From contig JAZKGZ010000006.1 in assembly GCA_040385645.1 (NCBI GenBank), forward strand, positions 124,001-188,000: a stretch of DNA of 64,000 bases, written 5' to 3'. This document shows positions 18,147 through 27,125 of the stretch, in pieces. The notes beneath the pieces were generated by a model. That model made no database searches. It was not told the origin of the DNA and saw only the letters and a list, made by a program, of their open reading frames with translations. Origin of the DNA: JANXSS01 sp040385645 (lineage in GTDB: Bacteria; Pseudomonadota; Gammaproteobacteria; Burkholderiales; Burkholderiaceae_D). The position numbers were made by a program, and so were the translations under genes. How positions within the stretch are numbered: position 1 is the first letter of the stretch; each line of letters opens with the position of its first letter.

Positions 18147-19436
18147 TCATCCTGGTTGGGTTGCAGAGGTTGACGGGCCTGCTGATGCACTCGCTGCCGG
18201 GCTTGCTAACGGGCTTACCGAAATATCCGCCGGCGATGTGCTGGTATCTGCCTCGAGCTGCTCGTCGATCCGTGCCAAATTACTCGCCCAACTGTAGTCC
18301 TGCTCCACGCGTGCACGTGCTGCAATACCCAAAGCCGGGTCAGGCGTTGTCAACAACGCTTGAATCGCGGTTGTAAATTGTCGGGCATCCAACGCCAGGA
18401 TCAATTCGGTTTCGGGCGCGGCATCGATGCCTTCGAGTGCCTGCGCCGATACCACCACCGGTGTGGCCATCGCCATCGCCTCGAGCACTTTATTCTGAAT
18501 GCCACGTGCCACCCGTAATGGCGCCACCGCCACTGCGGCATGGGCAAGGTAGGGGCGCACATCCGGCACGGTACCGGTGACGACGACACCAGCCGTTTGC
18601 GCCAGCGCCTGCACCTCTGAAGACGGTCGGGCACCGACGATGTAGAAAACGACTTGCGGGGACGCCTGGCGTAGTGCTGGTAATACCTCGCCGACGAACC
18701 ATTTCACGGCATCGATGTTCGGCCAATAATCCATTGCACCGGTAAAAACCACTGCTTGTCCTGCGGCTGGATAAGGATTGTCGTATGTCTTCGCCGGTGA
18801 AAAATACTCGGTATCGACGCCGTTGTTGAAGTAGCCGATGCGCCGCGCACTTTCCGGAGCCAGAGACTTGAACAGCCGGCTTTCCGGCTCGGAAACGAAC
18901 AACGACGTATCGCAAGTGGCGGCGACATGCCGCTCGTAGCGCAACAGTTGCCGAGCTTCGTATCGGTACAGCCAGCTCATCGGCCAGCGTTTCTGCTGCG
19001 CATACTGACGCCATTTGTCGGAATCGACATCGACGAAATCGACGACCCGGCGGGCGTTACTATATCGCTCCGCGTATTGCGTCATGGCTGATGAAAACAC
19101 CAGGATGCGACCGATCTGCTGGCGCTGCATTACTTCATCTACCCAGGCCTGCATGTTGCGGTCGCGGTAGTACTCGAGAGACAGGGAACGATTCGACAGC
19201 AATGCACCGAGACTGCGCACTCGCGCCGAGCGAGGCTTCAGGGGCGCGAAATAACTCTCTGCACACAATGCCTCGACACGCGGTACGTGCTGCCAGTCGT
19301 CGGCGTCGTCGACGAAGGTTGCCAGATGTACGCGGTAGCGCTGTGCCAGATGCTTTAACAGATGGTAGGAACGGATTTTGTCGCCCTTGTTGGGCGGATA
19401 GGGTATGCGGTGGACAAGCAGCAGCAGGTTCTCCAC
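18147..19436 (-). CDS. XrtA-associated family 4 glycosyltransferase (stp1 type)
   Basis: This 429-residue GT-B enzyme opens with ENLLLLVHRIPYPPNKGDK, characteristic of the stp1 group beside XrtA (TIGR03087 type). FNNGVDTEYF, FTGAMDYWPN and VARGIQNKVLEAMAM further along mark the donor-binding half. The start codon is GTG at 19436. The last 28 residues or so are a Ser/Pro/Ala-rich low-complexity tail with no fold, absent from the core family. The protein is cytosolic and should build the lipid-linked repeat. Four bases separate it from the FemAB-like gene upstream, and its stop touches the exosortase start, so it is firmly inside the operon. Confidence 0.9.
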   Translation of the reverse strand: MENLLLLVHRIPYPPNKGDKIRSYHLLKHLAQRYRVHLATFVDDADDWQHVPRVEALCAESYFAPLKPRSARVRSLGALLSNRSLSLEYYRDRNMQAWVDEVMQRQQIGRILVFSSAMTQYAERYSNARRVVDFVDVDSDKWRQYAQQKRWPMSWLYRYEARQLLRYERHVAATCDTSLFVSEPESRLFKSLAPESARRIGYFNNGVDTEYFSPAKTYDNPYPAAGQAVVFTGAMDYWPNIDAVKWFVGEVLPALRQASPQVVFYIVGARPSSEVQALAQTAGVVVTGTVPDVRPYLAHAAVAVAPLRVARGIQNKVLEAMAMATPVVVSAQALEGIDAAPETELILALDARQFTTAIQALLTTPDPALGIAARARVEQDYSWASNLARIDEQLEADTSTSPADISVSPLASPAASASAGPSTSATQPG

Positions 19437-19440
19437 GTGC

Positions 19441-20508
19441 CTAACCCAGATCCTTGACGATATGCGGGCCGATGATATTGGCCAGCGGCAGTGGCATTTT
19501 TTGCCAGAGCTTGATGAACAGTTGAAACTTTGGATTCAACGGATTGTTGTCCGGCACGGCCTTGGAAGCGTGCAACTGATATTCATATTCCAGCGGCTGG
19601 GCTTCGAAGCCCCAGTTTTTCTTGAAGTCGTAAGCACCGGTACCGAGCTTGCTGCGGCCGAAATCGAACATGCGGCAGCCGCGTGCAGCGGCGAACTGCA
19701 TCAAATTCCAATACATGAAATCGTTGCCGGCATATTCGCGTGCTGCAGGCATGCCGCCGCCATAGTAGGGCACGACTTCATCGCGGAAGTAAAAGCTCAT
19801 CACGGCGGCTACGATTTGCCGGTCTTTGAGAATGATCCGGAGTTCACAATCTTCGCCGAACACTTCCTTGAGCAGTCGAAAATATTTTTTCGAAAATACC
19901 GGGGTGCCGAGGCGATGCACGCTGGTCGAATAAGCCAAAAAGAAGCGATCGATATTCTGGTCGGTTTCAGCGGTCAGACCGGCTTTGATACCTTTCCTAA
20001 CCATCGCCCGCTGTTTACGAGGAATCGCATTCAGGTTGGCTTCGTCGTCGTCGCTAATGGCTTTGCGGAATGTGACATACAACGCCTTCGCATGCCATGC
20101 CGGGTTGCCCGGATGCGCCGAGACGATGCTGCGGTATTCCAGGTGCCCGGCTTTAAGCTTTTTAGCCAGCGTCTGCGCAGTTTGATCCAACAGTGCGCGC
20201 GCCTCGTCGGAGACGGCGGCGATACCGCCATAGACGCAAAATGGCAACGAACTCAAGGAATGACCGAACACCGGACTCTTGATCTGACACAGCGGCAACA
20301 CACCAAGGATCTCGCCATTTTTTTCTGCCAGATAGAACCAAGTCTTGTGGCCGAAGGCGCCTTCGATCACGCGCTTCCAGCCGGCGCGGTGGAAAAAGGT
20401 CGCTTCCGTACAGGTCTGCACGAAGGCATCCCATTTTTGCGTGTCACCGGTCTGCATCAACCGCACTGTCAGCGCATCGTCGCCGTCGGCGGAAGGCACT
20501 GCGCTCAT
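19441..20508 (-). CDS. XrtA-associated FemAB-like acyl/aminoacyl transferase
   Basis: This 355-residue protein has the tandem GNAT fold of the FemAB superfamily, with WKRVIEGAFGHKTWFYLAEKNGEILGVLPL near residues 43-72 (in pieces: a Trp-rich segment and an LGVLPL strand) and FDFGRSKLGTGAYDFK near the C-terminus. In exosortase A clusters the relatives (TIGR03019 type) are always beside the deacetylase. They are suspected to attach an amino acid or acyl group to an amino sugar freed by that enzyme, but the donor is unknown. The ATG overlaps the deacetylase stop by 4 bp (ATGA), indicating coupled translation. The protein has no signal peptide and probably acts in the cytosol. Confidence 0.9.
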   Translation of the reverse strand: MSAVPSADGDDALTVRLMQTGDTQKWDAFVQTCTEATFFHRAGWKRVIEGAFGHKTWFYLAEKNGEILGVLPLCQIKSPVFGHSLSSLPFCVYGGIAAVSDEARALLDQTAQTLAKKLKAGHLEYRSIVSAHPGNPAWHAKALYVTFRKAISDDDEANLNAIPRKQRAMVRKGIKAGLTAETDQNIDRFFLAYSTSVHRLGTPVFSKKYFRLLKEVFGEDCELRIILKDRQIVAAVMSFYFRDEVVPYYGGGMPAAREYAGNDFMYWNLMQFAAARGCRMFDFGRSKLGTGAYDFKKNWGFEAQPLEYEYQLHASKAVPDNNPLNPKFQLFIKLWQKMPLPLANIIGPHIVKDLG

Positions 20509-21428
20509 TGCCCGGTACCTTGGTTACCAAGGAAGATACGGTCCATGCGGTCCCACTCGAAATCTCGTGTGAGCGCCTTGATGCGGTTTTCCATCCGGCT
20601 CAGATTGACATAGTGCCGGAATCGGGTCTTGAAGCCGATATCTGGCTGGCGCGGCTGGCCGGGATCGATTTCCCAAGGATGAAAATAAAAGATCGCCGCT
20701 TGTTTATCGTCGCGATTGACGCGCTGCATCAGCCAGCGCGATACCGAGTACGGCAGCAGACGGAAATAGCCGCCTCCGCCTGCAGGCAGGTTGCGCTGCA
20801 TGATGCGCACGGTGGTAATCGGTATTTCCAGCAATGTATCTTTGCCGTTCGGATAGAAGGCGAAACGTGGTGCATCCGGCATGCCGTAATGGTCGTGCTG
20901 GATCGGATAAATGCTCGAGCTGTAGCGGTAACCCGCTTCGAGCAGGGCGTCGAGGGTCCAGAGGTTACGCGCGCCAATTGAAAAACTCGGTGCCCGATAA
21001 CCCAGTACCGCTTGTCCGCCGATATCTTCCAACAGTGCCTTGCTACGCACGATATCGTTCGTAAATTCGGCATGATCCTGATCGGAGGCGCGCAGATGGC
21101 CGTAACCATGGCTGGCTAATTCATGGCCACAGGCGACGATGCGCTTGACCATTGCCGGATAACGCTCGGCGATCCAGCCGAGGGTAAAAAAAGTTGCTGT
21201 GACATTGCCGGTAGCCAGAATTGCCAAGATGCGGTCGATGTTGGCTTCGACGCGACACTCACGCGTGGGCCAGGAGTCGCGGGCGATGTAGGGTGCAAAA
21301 GCCGACACCTGAAAATAATCTTCGACATCGATCGTCATGGCATTGCGGATGCGCGTGGCCGACAATGCGGTTGCCTGAGGCTTAGTGCTGGCGATATTGG
21401 CGTTGCGATTGCTTGCAAGCGTCGTCAT
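20505..21428 (-). CDS. XrtA-associated polysaccharide deacetylase
   Basis: This 307-residue NodB-type enzyme belongs to the exosortase A-associated group (TIGR03006 type, with a C-terminal DUF3473-like region). The family N-terminus MTIDVEDYFQVSAF starts at residue 31 and supplies the catalytic and metal aspartates (Asp34, Asp37). ELASHGYGH at 103-111 gives the metal histidines and GYRAPSFS at 143-150 the arginine motif. It removes N- or O-acetyl groups from a sugar of the polymer or its precursor. The first 30 residues are low-complexity and are not a signal peptide, so translation may begin at the ATG at 21338. The stop overlaps the FemAB-like start, consistent with sequential deacetylation and re-substitution. 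Confidence 0.92.
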   Translation of the reverse strand: MTTLASNRNANIASTKPQATALSATRIRNAMTIDVEDYFQVSAFAPYIARDSWPTRECRVEANIDRILAILATGNVTATFFTLGWIAERYPAMVKRIVACGHELASHGYGHLRASDQDHAEFTNDIVRSKALLEDIGGQAVLGYRAPSFSIGARNLWTLDALLEAGYRYSSSIYPIQHDHYGMPDAPRFAFYPNGKDTLLEIPITTVRIMQRNLPAGGGGYFRLLPYSVSRWLMQRVNRDDKQAAIFYFHPWEIDPGQPRQPDIGFKTRFRHYVNLSRMENRIKALTRDFEWDRMDRIFLGNQGTGQ

Positions 21429-21461
21429 GACATGGGCTTTCCTGGTTGGTCCGGGTCGTGT

Positions 21462-22481
21462 TTACGGATTGGGTTCGTTGACCTGGTTTTTCATCCGCGG
21501 CGACGACAAGATCTTTCGCAGTGCATCCAGCACCGACACCACCGATCGCTCGATGCGCGACAGACGTTCGTCCATGATGTCGAGGTCGATGCGCGGCTGA
21601 TCCGTCAGCGATGTCGCAGAAAAATCGCGCAACGGCATCAGGTCGCCGTGCTCGGCTTCGGCCGGAACGTCAAATTCACGCTCGATATCTTTGGTAACTT
21701 CCTGGACTTCCGCGACCGAAAACGCCTGCAATTCTTCCAGGTATCCCATCAGGAAAAGCCGGTCGCACAGAGTGTTGATCTTGCGCGGAATGCCACCGGT
21801 AAAAGCATGAATTTCGATAAATGCTTCATCGGAAATCGACGGATTGCCGCTCCAGCCGACTGTGTGCAACCGGTGCTCGATGTAGGTACGGGTTTCTTCG
21901 GCGTCCATCGGCCCGAGATGATAGGTGGCGATCACCCGTTGCCGCAATTGCAGCATTTCCGGGCTCAATAGTGTTTTGCGAAACTCCGGCTGACCGAGCA
22001 GGAAGGTCTGCAGCAGCGACTTGTCGTCGGTCTGGAAATTCGACAGCATGCGCAGTTCTTCGACCGTCTGCGGACTTAGATTCTGTGCCTCGTCGACCAC
22101 CAGCAACGCGCGCTGCCCGCGCATATCGCATTGACGTAGAAATTGCTCCACGCGGGTCAGTAGGGACGCTTTGGTGGCACCTTCGAAAGGCAGGCCGAAC
22201 GCACCGGCGACCATGCGCAGCGTATCGTCGGAATTGAGATGGGTATTGACGATTTGCGCAGCCAGAATCTTGTCCGAATCGAGCTCACGAAACAGATTGC
22301 GCACCAATGTCGTCTTGCCCGCACCGACTTCACCGGTGATGACGATGAAGCCTTCACCCTGCGACAGGCCGTATTCCAGGTAGGCCATGGCCCGCTTATG
22401 GCCTTTGCTACCGAAATAAAACGAAGGATCGGGCTTTAGTTGGAAGGGCTTGGCCGTCAAGCCGTAGAAAGATTCATACAT
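21462..22481 (-). CDS. XrtA-associated AAA ATPase (ExeA/GspA-like)
   Basis: This 339-residue ATPase begins MYESFYGLTAKPFQLKPDP, the classic opening of ExeA-like and exosortase-associated ATPases (TIGR03015 type). Walker A is TGEVGAGKTT at 49-58 and Walker B is LLVVDEAQNL near 124-133, with GIPRKINTLCDR as the sensor region. The C-terminal 70 residues are charged and contain a coiled-coil-prone DIMDERLSRIERSV segment. It probably powers or gates assembly of the export apparatus at the inner membrane; the exact role is unknown. It lies between the deacetylase and outer-membrane barrel genes, 15 bp from the latter. Confidence 0.92.
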   Translation of the reverse strand: MYESFYGLTAKPFQLKPDPSFYFGSKGHKRAMAYLEYGLSQGEGFIVITGEVGAGKTTLVRNLFRELDSDKILAAQIVNTHLNSDDTLRMVAGAFGLPFEGATKASLLTRVEQFLRQCDMRGQRALLVVDEAQNLSPQTVEELRMLSNFQTDDKSLLQTFLLGQPEFRKTLLSPEMLQLRQRVIATYHLGPMDAEETRTYIEHRLHTVGWSGNPSISDEAFIEIHAFTGGIPRKINTLCDRLFLMGYLEELQAFSVAEVQEVTKDIEREFDVPAEAEHGDLMPLRDFSATSLTDQPRIDLDIMDERLSRIERSVVSVLDALRKILSSPRMKNQVNEPNP

Positions 22482-22496
22482 CGCTGTAGTCGCCCA

Positions 22497-24098
22497 TTAA
22501 AACTGCATGAGCAGGGAGGCGGTGACGGCATTCTCGCGAATGTCGCCCCCTAGAAAATCGGAATCCTGCTGCGATCGGCGATATTCCAGGTTGCCACGAA
22601 GCTTCGGCTGGAATGCGGTAGTGAGCGCCAGGCGCGCTGTCTTGGTGGTGCTGCCTTGGTCGGCGGCGACTGCTTTGGAGCGTGTGTAGCTAACGTCGGC
22701 ATTGGCACTCGTGCGTGCCGACATCTGCAAATTCCAGAGTGCCGTGGCACCGAACTGTCGGCTATTGTCTTCCAAAGCAGCGAGTTGGGAGCCGATCAGC
22801 GAACCTTGCGATTGCTGCGAAGAGGTCGCTTCGCGCCGGGTATTGAAAAGCGTGGTAACTATCGTATTGCGTCTGCCGCTGAATGCCGCGGAAGCCTGCA
22901 AACTTTTTTGAAGGAAAAAGCGGTTGGTCACGGCATTGACCGGTACCGACAATCCTGCCGGCAGGCCGGTTTGCAGAATGATTGCATCGACCACCCGCTG
23001 ACGTGCAGCCGGATCGGCGATGCGGTCGGAATATAGCTGATTGAGGAGGTCGGAGGTGCTGACCAGCGAAGTGCCGATGAACTGTGCCTGCGAAGTCGTT
23101 ACGTCTTCGTTGTAATTCACGCTGAAAATGGTGCGGCGCGAGCGGTGCGATGCCGCGAGCGAAAAAGTTTCGCCGAAATAGCGGCGCCCGACCGTAGCCA
23201 TAACGTTGGTGCGAGGGTTAGGCGTCCAGATGAAGCCGCCGTTGTAATACACACCCTGCGGCTGATCGCCCGGCGTTTCGTACGTTTCTTTTTCGTAGCC
23301 TAACGTGGTCGTCAGACGTAGAGCCGGATTCAATATATATGCGGCGTTACCGCTGATATTACTGCGCTGAACCGAATCGATACCGGAAAAATCGTTGCGT
23401 TCGGTCGATGCCTGCGCACCCCAGGCGAACACGCGAAATGCTGGCCCACTATTGACCACCAGCGCGACGCGATCGATATTGGTATTGGAAATCAAGTCCG
23501 AGGTCGTATTGTCGGTACTGCTGGTGCTGAACGATTCGTGGGTGTAGCGTAGCTGTGCCGTCGCCAGGTTTTCGAAGCGGTGAACCAAATAAGGGCTGAC
23601 GCTATAAGTGCGGACTTCGGCCTGGTTCGGATTGACATTGACGTTGCTGCTCGACTGAGCACCGAAAGGCGAGATGTTTTGCTGGCCGATCGAGCCTCGG
23701 GCGTCGAAATAGAGCAGATCGCGCACCAACATGCCGCGCACCGTTGCATCGAATAAATTCGATAGCGAAGTCGATGTGTCGCTGTCCGCATACAAGAGCG
23801 CCTGGAGGGCGTAGTTGGCGCGTACCTGCAGACGGGGGCCGTCGTTGGTGAGCGTGAAACCGGGCGATATCTGCGTGACAAAATCGCTTTCTTCGTTGCC
23901 GCGCGTGGCCAGCCGAATATTATCGGAATAGGTCTCGGAAAGATTGACGGTAGGTGTGAAACGCCATTCGGCGGCTTGAGCCACTGAAGAGGCACCCGGC
24001 CCGCAGGCCAGCATCAGAGTGCCGACGGCTGAAACGATTGGTCGTACGCCGCGACGCCATGCACGGCGTCGGGCGAACTTAACTGTAATAGTGGCCAT
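22497..24098 (-). CDS. XrtA-associated outer-membrane beta-barrel protein
   Basis: This 533-residue protein has an Arg-rich leader and hydrophobic stretch ending in SSVAQA before AEWRFTPTVNLSETYSDNI, a signal peptide with cleavage near residue 43. The rest is made of alternating amphipathic strands rich in Tyr, Thr and Arg and ends in LLMQF, with the C-terminal Phe typical of outer-membrane barrels. It matches the uncharacterised barrel found in exosortase A loci (TIGR03016 type, PEP-CTERM system-associated). A role as the polymer's outer-membrane exit pore or a partner of the export lipoprotein is plausible, because this locus has only a short Wza-like protein. The gene overlaps the tyrosine kinase stop by 20 bp. 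Confidence 0.88.
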   Translation of the reverse strand: MATITVKFARRRAWRRGVRPIVSAVGTLMLACGPGASSVAQAAEWRFTPTVNLSETYSDNIRLATRGNEESDFVTQISPGFTLTNDGPRLQVRANYALQALLYADSDTSTSLSNLFDATVRGMLVRDLLYFDARGSIGQQNISPFGAQSSSNVNVNPNQAEVRTYSVSPYLVHRFENLATAQLRYTHESFSTSSTDNTTSDLISNTNIDRVALVVNSGPAFRVFAWGAQASTERNDFSGIDSVQRSNISGNAAYILNPALRLTTTLGYEKETYETPGDQPQGVYYNGGFIWTPNPRTNVMATVGRRYFGETFSLAASHRSRRTIFSVNYNEDVTTSQAQFIGTSLVSTSDLLNQLYSDRIADPAARQRVVDAIILQTGLPAGLSVPVNAVTNRFFLQKSLQASAAFSGRRNTIVTTLFNTRREATSSQQSQGSLIGSQLAALEDNSRQFGATALWNLQMSARTSANADVSYTRSKAVAADQGSTTKTARLALTTAFQPKLRGNLEYRRSQQDSDFLGGDIRENAVTASLLMQF

Positions 24099-25056
24099 AA
24101 TTCCCTTGCCCAGGAAAACTTCGGGCCTTGTTGTAGACGAGATTGACGTTGCTGCACGCTTCGAGCTGGCTCAATGCTGTTTTCACGGCATGCATCGTCG
24201 TAGCTTCTGCTTCGACGACGACGACGATTTGTCCCATCTGGCTCGCCAGTACGCGCGCCTCGGAGGTGAGCAACAGTGGTGGCGAATCGAAAATCACGAT
24301 TCGGTCGGGATAGCGGGATGCGATTTCATCTAGCAAGGCACTCATTGTCTGGCTAGCCAGCAGTTCGGTGGCGTGCCGATGACTCTTGCCAGCAGGCAGT
24401 ATGGTGAGCGTGTCGATATTCGTTTTCAGCAGCACATCCGATATGTCAAGCTTACTGTCCAGCAGTACATCCATCAGGCCGGCTTCCGACTTCAGGCCGA
24501 GCGTGCGCAGGATAGAAGGGCGCGCGACGTCTGCATCGACCAGTAAGACGGTATGGTCGAGTTCCATTGCAATACTGATCGCCAGATTGATGGCGGTGAA
24601 AGTCTTGCCTTCGCCCGGCAGTGCGCTCGTGACCATGATCAGGTTGTTGCGGCTGACCGGCCGGCCATTTTGCGAAAAGGCATTTTCGATCAGAGGCCGC
24701 TTGATTGCGCGAAATTCTTCAGCGACCGGGACCCGACCGCCGTCGGAGGTCACCATGTTATTGGCGGCCAGGCGCTCCAGGTTGATTTCTACTTTCTTGG
24801 CCGGCTGCTGGCGATCTTTGGCAATGAAAGATCGTTTAGGCAGGGCAGGCTCGGAAAATACTTCAACGGGAGAATCTGCGAGCATCGAAGTGGGCGGTAT
24901 GGGTGCGTGGGCATGACTCATTCCCGGAGCTACAACGTCGGTGCGGCTTACCTCCGGCGAATTTTCTGCCTGTGGTACCGGTGGGTGTGCCGGGTTTACC
25001 GCAGCATCGGCTTTGGTTTTGCCAAGCCTGGTTACTGCTTTTTCGATAATGCTCAC
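24079..25056 (-). CDS. XrtA-associated tyrosine autokinase (BY-kinase)
   Basis: This ATPase-type bacterial tyrosine kinase has Walker A SALPGEGKT (residues about 144-152 counted from this start), Walker A' VLLVDADVARPS and Walker B IVIFDSPPLL. The C-terminus GNYGHYYS holds three tyrosines, a short version of the usual autophosphorylated cluster. I prefer GTG at 25056, giving VSIIEKAV: a GGGAGA site (25061-25066 on this strand) lies at proper distance, and relatives start at SIIEKA. The ATG at 25068 would add four residues and lies within that ribosome binding site. The kinase pairs with the chain-length protein encoded just upstream and its phosphorylation cycle sets polymer length and export. 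Residues about 20-75 are a Pro/Ala-rich linker. Confidence 0.92.
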   Translation of the reverse strand: MSIIEKAVTRLGKTKADAAVNPAHPPVPQAENSPEVSRTDVVAPGMSHAHAPIPPTSMLADSPVEVFSEPALPKRSFIAKDRQQPAKKVEINLERLAANNMVTSDGGRVPVAEEFRAIKRPLIENAFSQNGRPVSRNNLIMVTSALPGEGKTFTAINLAISIAMELDHTVLLVDADVARPSILRTLGLKSEAGLMDVLLDSKLDISDVLLKTNIDTLTILPAGKSHRHATELLASQTMSALLDEIASRYPDRIVIFDSPPLLLTSEARVLASQMGQIVVVVEAEATTMHAVKTALSQLEACSNVNLVYNKARSFPGQGNYGHYYS

Positions 25057-25129
25057 GCGTTCTCCCATTCATCTATCAAGTCGGCGCGAGAGTTATTGCC
25101 GCAGCCGGTGTCCTGCTTGGTGTTGCAAC

Positions 25130-26653
25130 TCAAAATTTCATTAACATTCGGATCATCGATCCCGCATACAGCACCACCATCAGTCCCACTGCCAGACTGA
25201 GTGCCATGATGTTGCGTCGGCGACGTGCAATTTCCTGTCCACTGGAATTAAGCGAGATCGAACCTAGTACCGGCAAGCCTGTGTCTTCACGCAAGGCACC
25301 TTGCGTCATGAAGGTCGGGCGGATCTGGCTCATCGCCAAGGCACCGACAAGACCGGCGCCAAGCGCTGCGGCAAATGCGATCGAGAGCAACAACGGCCGA
25401 TTCGGTCCGATTGGTGTCGAAGGGGTGATCGGTGGATCGACAATACGGAAATTCATCATCTCGGTGGTCGAGGAGATCGTTCCGGAAAGCTTCGCAGCCT
25501 CACGGCTGGCGACCAATTTCTCGTAATTCCCCTTGTTGATTTCGTAGTCGCGGTTGAGTTGGGACAATTGCGATTCGATCTCAGGGCCGATCTGACTGGC
25601 TTCTTTCAAGCGGGCAATGCGAGCCGAATAAATGTCGTAGCGGGCTCTCATTGAGGCAACCCGCGCTTCCGCATCCGACATCGCCACTTTCAACTGCTGC
25701 ATGACCGGTGAATACGTTCGCCCACCGTCGCCGCCAGCCTTGCGAGTTTTCGCTTCTTCGACCTTGCGCGCTTCGAGTTGCGTGATCAGACGTCTGGTCG
25801 ATACGATGTCTGGATGCTGATCTGTATACTGCAGCCGCAAGGCGTCGAGATTCTTGTTCAATGCATCGAGACGACCATCTATCTCAGGGTTGACGATCGA
25901 TTTAGGGCCTGCACCAGGTTTGGGCTCTTCGCCAGCAATTTGCATGCGAATTGCATTACGTGCCTGTTCCGCTTCAGTCAGGTCAAGTTTCGCCTGGTTG
26001 AGATTCTCGTTGAGTTCTTCCAGTTTTCCACCGTAATTGCCGCCTTGGCGCGTTAACAACTCGCCATTTTTAAGACGGAATTCCTTCAGACGATTTTCTG
26101 CCTCGATCAACCGGTTTTCGTAATCTTTGATCTGCTCTTCGATAAATTTCACCGCTTTGGCAGAATCCTGCTTCTTGTCGCCGTAGCTACCCTCAACAAA
26201 GATCGTAAGTAGCGCCTGCACAACGTTTTTCACGACTTTCGGGTCTTCGTGGGTATAAGAAATGGAGTAAATGTCGTCGCTTGAGGTACCTGAAATCCGG
26301 ATTTGCGACATCAATTGCTGCACCAGCTTTTCATGGTCCTTCACGGATTCGGTTTTTAAATCGAGATCGACCATGCGGATTACCCGCTCGACGTTCGGCC
26401 GACTGATCAGCGTGCGGCTCATGATGGCAACCTGTTGCTCGACGTTGGGCAGCGTCGTCATTCCAGAAAGCAACGGTTTTAGAATCGTCTGGGTATCTAC
26501 GTAGACTCTAGCCGAAGACTGATACACGTTCGGCATGCTGTAGACTTTGATGAATCCGATCGTCAGGACGGCCCATGCGATGGCAACTGCATGCCAGCGG
26601 TATTTCCAGATGCCTTTCACAAAAGAAAGTAGCTGGGTTAGTAATTCCTCCAT
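25130..26653 (-). CDS. XrtA-associated polysaccharide chain-length determinant (Wzz-like)
   Basis: This 507-residue inner-membrane protein has a Wzz N-terminal helix at about 20-38 followed by YQSSARVYVDTQTIL. A long coiled-coil periplasmic region (about 160-235 and 300-400) contains IGPEIESQLSQLNRDYEINK, and there are hydrophobic segments at about 425-448 and 480-502. The family is the exosortase A chain-length group (TIGR03007 type), a polysaccharide co-polymerase that contacts the tyrosine kinase in the cytosol and controls chain length. It is the first gene of the leftward XrtA operon and is divergent from the export lipoprotein gene. The ribosome binding site GGAGAG lies about 9 bases from the ATG. 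Confidence 0.93.
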   Translation of the reverse strand: MEELLTQLLSFVKGIWKYRWHAVAIAWAVLTIGFIKVYSMPNVYQSSARVYVDTQTILKPLLSGMTTLPNVEQQVAIMSRTLISRPNVERVIRMVDLDLKTESVKDHEKLVQQLMSQIRISGTSSDDIYSISYTHEDPKVVKNVVQALLTIFVEGSYGDKKQDSAKAVKFIEEQIKDYENRLIEAENRLKEFRLKNGELLTRQGGNYGGKLEELNENLNQAKLDLTEAEQARNAIRMQIAGEEPKPGAGPKSIVNPEIDGRLDALNKNLDALRLQYTDQHPDIVSTRRLITQLEARKVEEAKTRKAGGDGGRTYSPVMQQLKVAMSDAEARVASMRARYDIYSARIARLKEASQIGPEIESQLSQLNRDYEINKGNYEKLVASREAAKLSGTISSTTEMMNFRIVDPPITPSTPIGPNRPLLLSIAFAAALGAGLVGALAMSQIRPTFMTQGALREDTGLPVLGSISLNSSGQEIARRRRNIMALSLAVGLMVVLYAGSMIRMLMKF

Positions 26654-26812
26654 CGCTCGACGCTCTCCGTAGTTTTAAGTTTTCTGCACGTGCCTTGAAG
26701 AAACCATCGGCGACCATGGGCAACCATCTGGCGTTTATTCAAGGCGCGTTACCGGCCTTGAAGCGCCCGAATTATACTGCCTTGCACAATAATCACGACT
26801 CTAGCCCAGTGT

Positions 26813-26837
26813 AACAATGTGCAAAAATTACATTGTT
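26813..26837. repeat. Inverted repeat AACAATGT-N9-ACATTGTT
   Basis: Eight-base arms AACAATGT (26813-26820) and ACATTGTT (26830-26837) are perfect complements separated by nine AT-rich bases. It lies in the divergent control region about 160 bp before the start of the chain-length gene. Symmetry and AT-rich spacer suit a dimeric DNA-binding protein better than a terminator, as no T-tract follows. Confidence 0.6.
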
Positions 26838-27006
26838 CAATCGCACTATTAGCGCTTGCCGAAATAAAAAGCTTGTTAAATATACATTACTTTTCTGCAG
26901 CAACAAACGTCGTTTTAATGATTCCATACGGAAACTTACACTAAAATAGTCAATTTGCGACAGTTTTGTTTCAATGGGATTAGTATAAAATGCGACAACA
27001 TTGTTG

Positions 27007-27032
27007 GGTGGACAATGACACCATTGTTCACC
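27007..27032. repeat. Inverted repeat GGTGGACAATG-N4-CATTGTTCACC
   Basis: Arms of 11 bases (27007-27017 and 27022-27032) match at 10 positions around a 4-base spacer, ending 93 bp before the export lipoprotein start. A further ACATTGTT at 26998-27005 abuts it. The location suits an operator over the rightward promoter or a hairpin at the 5' end of its transcript. Confidence 0.6.
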
Positions 27033-27125
27033 TTTTCGAGCGGAATGACTGATTAAAATACGCTTGCGACGCGGTTCGTGTATTGCTAAATAATCAACAT
27101 CCCACCACGGCATAAAGGAAACCTT

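Larger units (their letters stand above)
26654..27125. promoter_or_regulatory. Divergent control region between the wzz-like and wza-like operons
   Basis: This 472-bp gene-free region becomes strikingly AT-rich after about 26770. It must hold promoters for both the leftward XrtA operon and the rightward export operon. I see five copies of ACAATG/CATTGT between 26813 and 27028 arranged as inverted repeats (listed separately), a TGTAACAAT word at 26810-26818 and a possible -10 element TATAAA at 26984-26989 for the rightward unit. No well-spaced -35 and no sigma-54 pattern were found. The GTG start at 27126 has an AAAGGA ribosome binding site at about 27114-27119. Confidence 0.6.

Noticed and set aside
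19405..20613. Forward open frame of 402 codons
   Set aside because: Antisense shadow of the FemAB-like gene, with intact family motifs only on the reverse strand.
26955..26989. Promoter TTGCGA / TATAAA for the export operon
   Set aside because: The spacing is 23 bases, outside the normal range; only the -10 is mentioned as possible.
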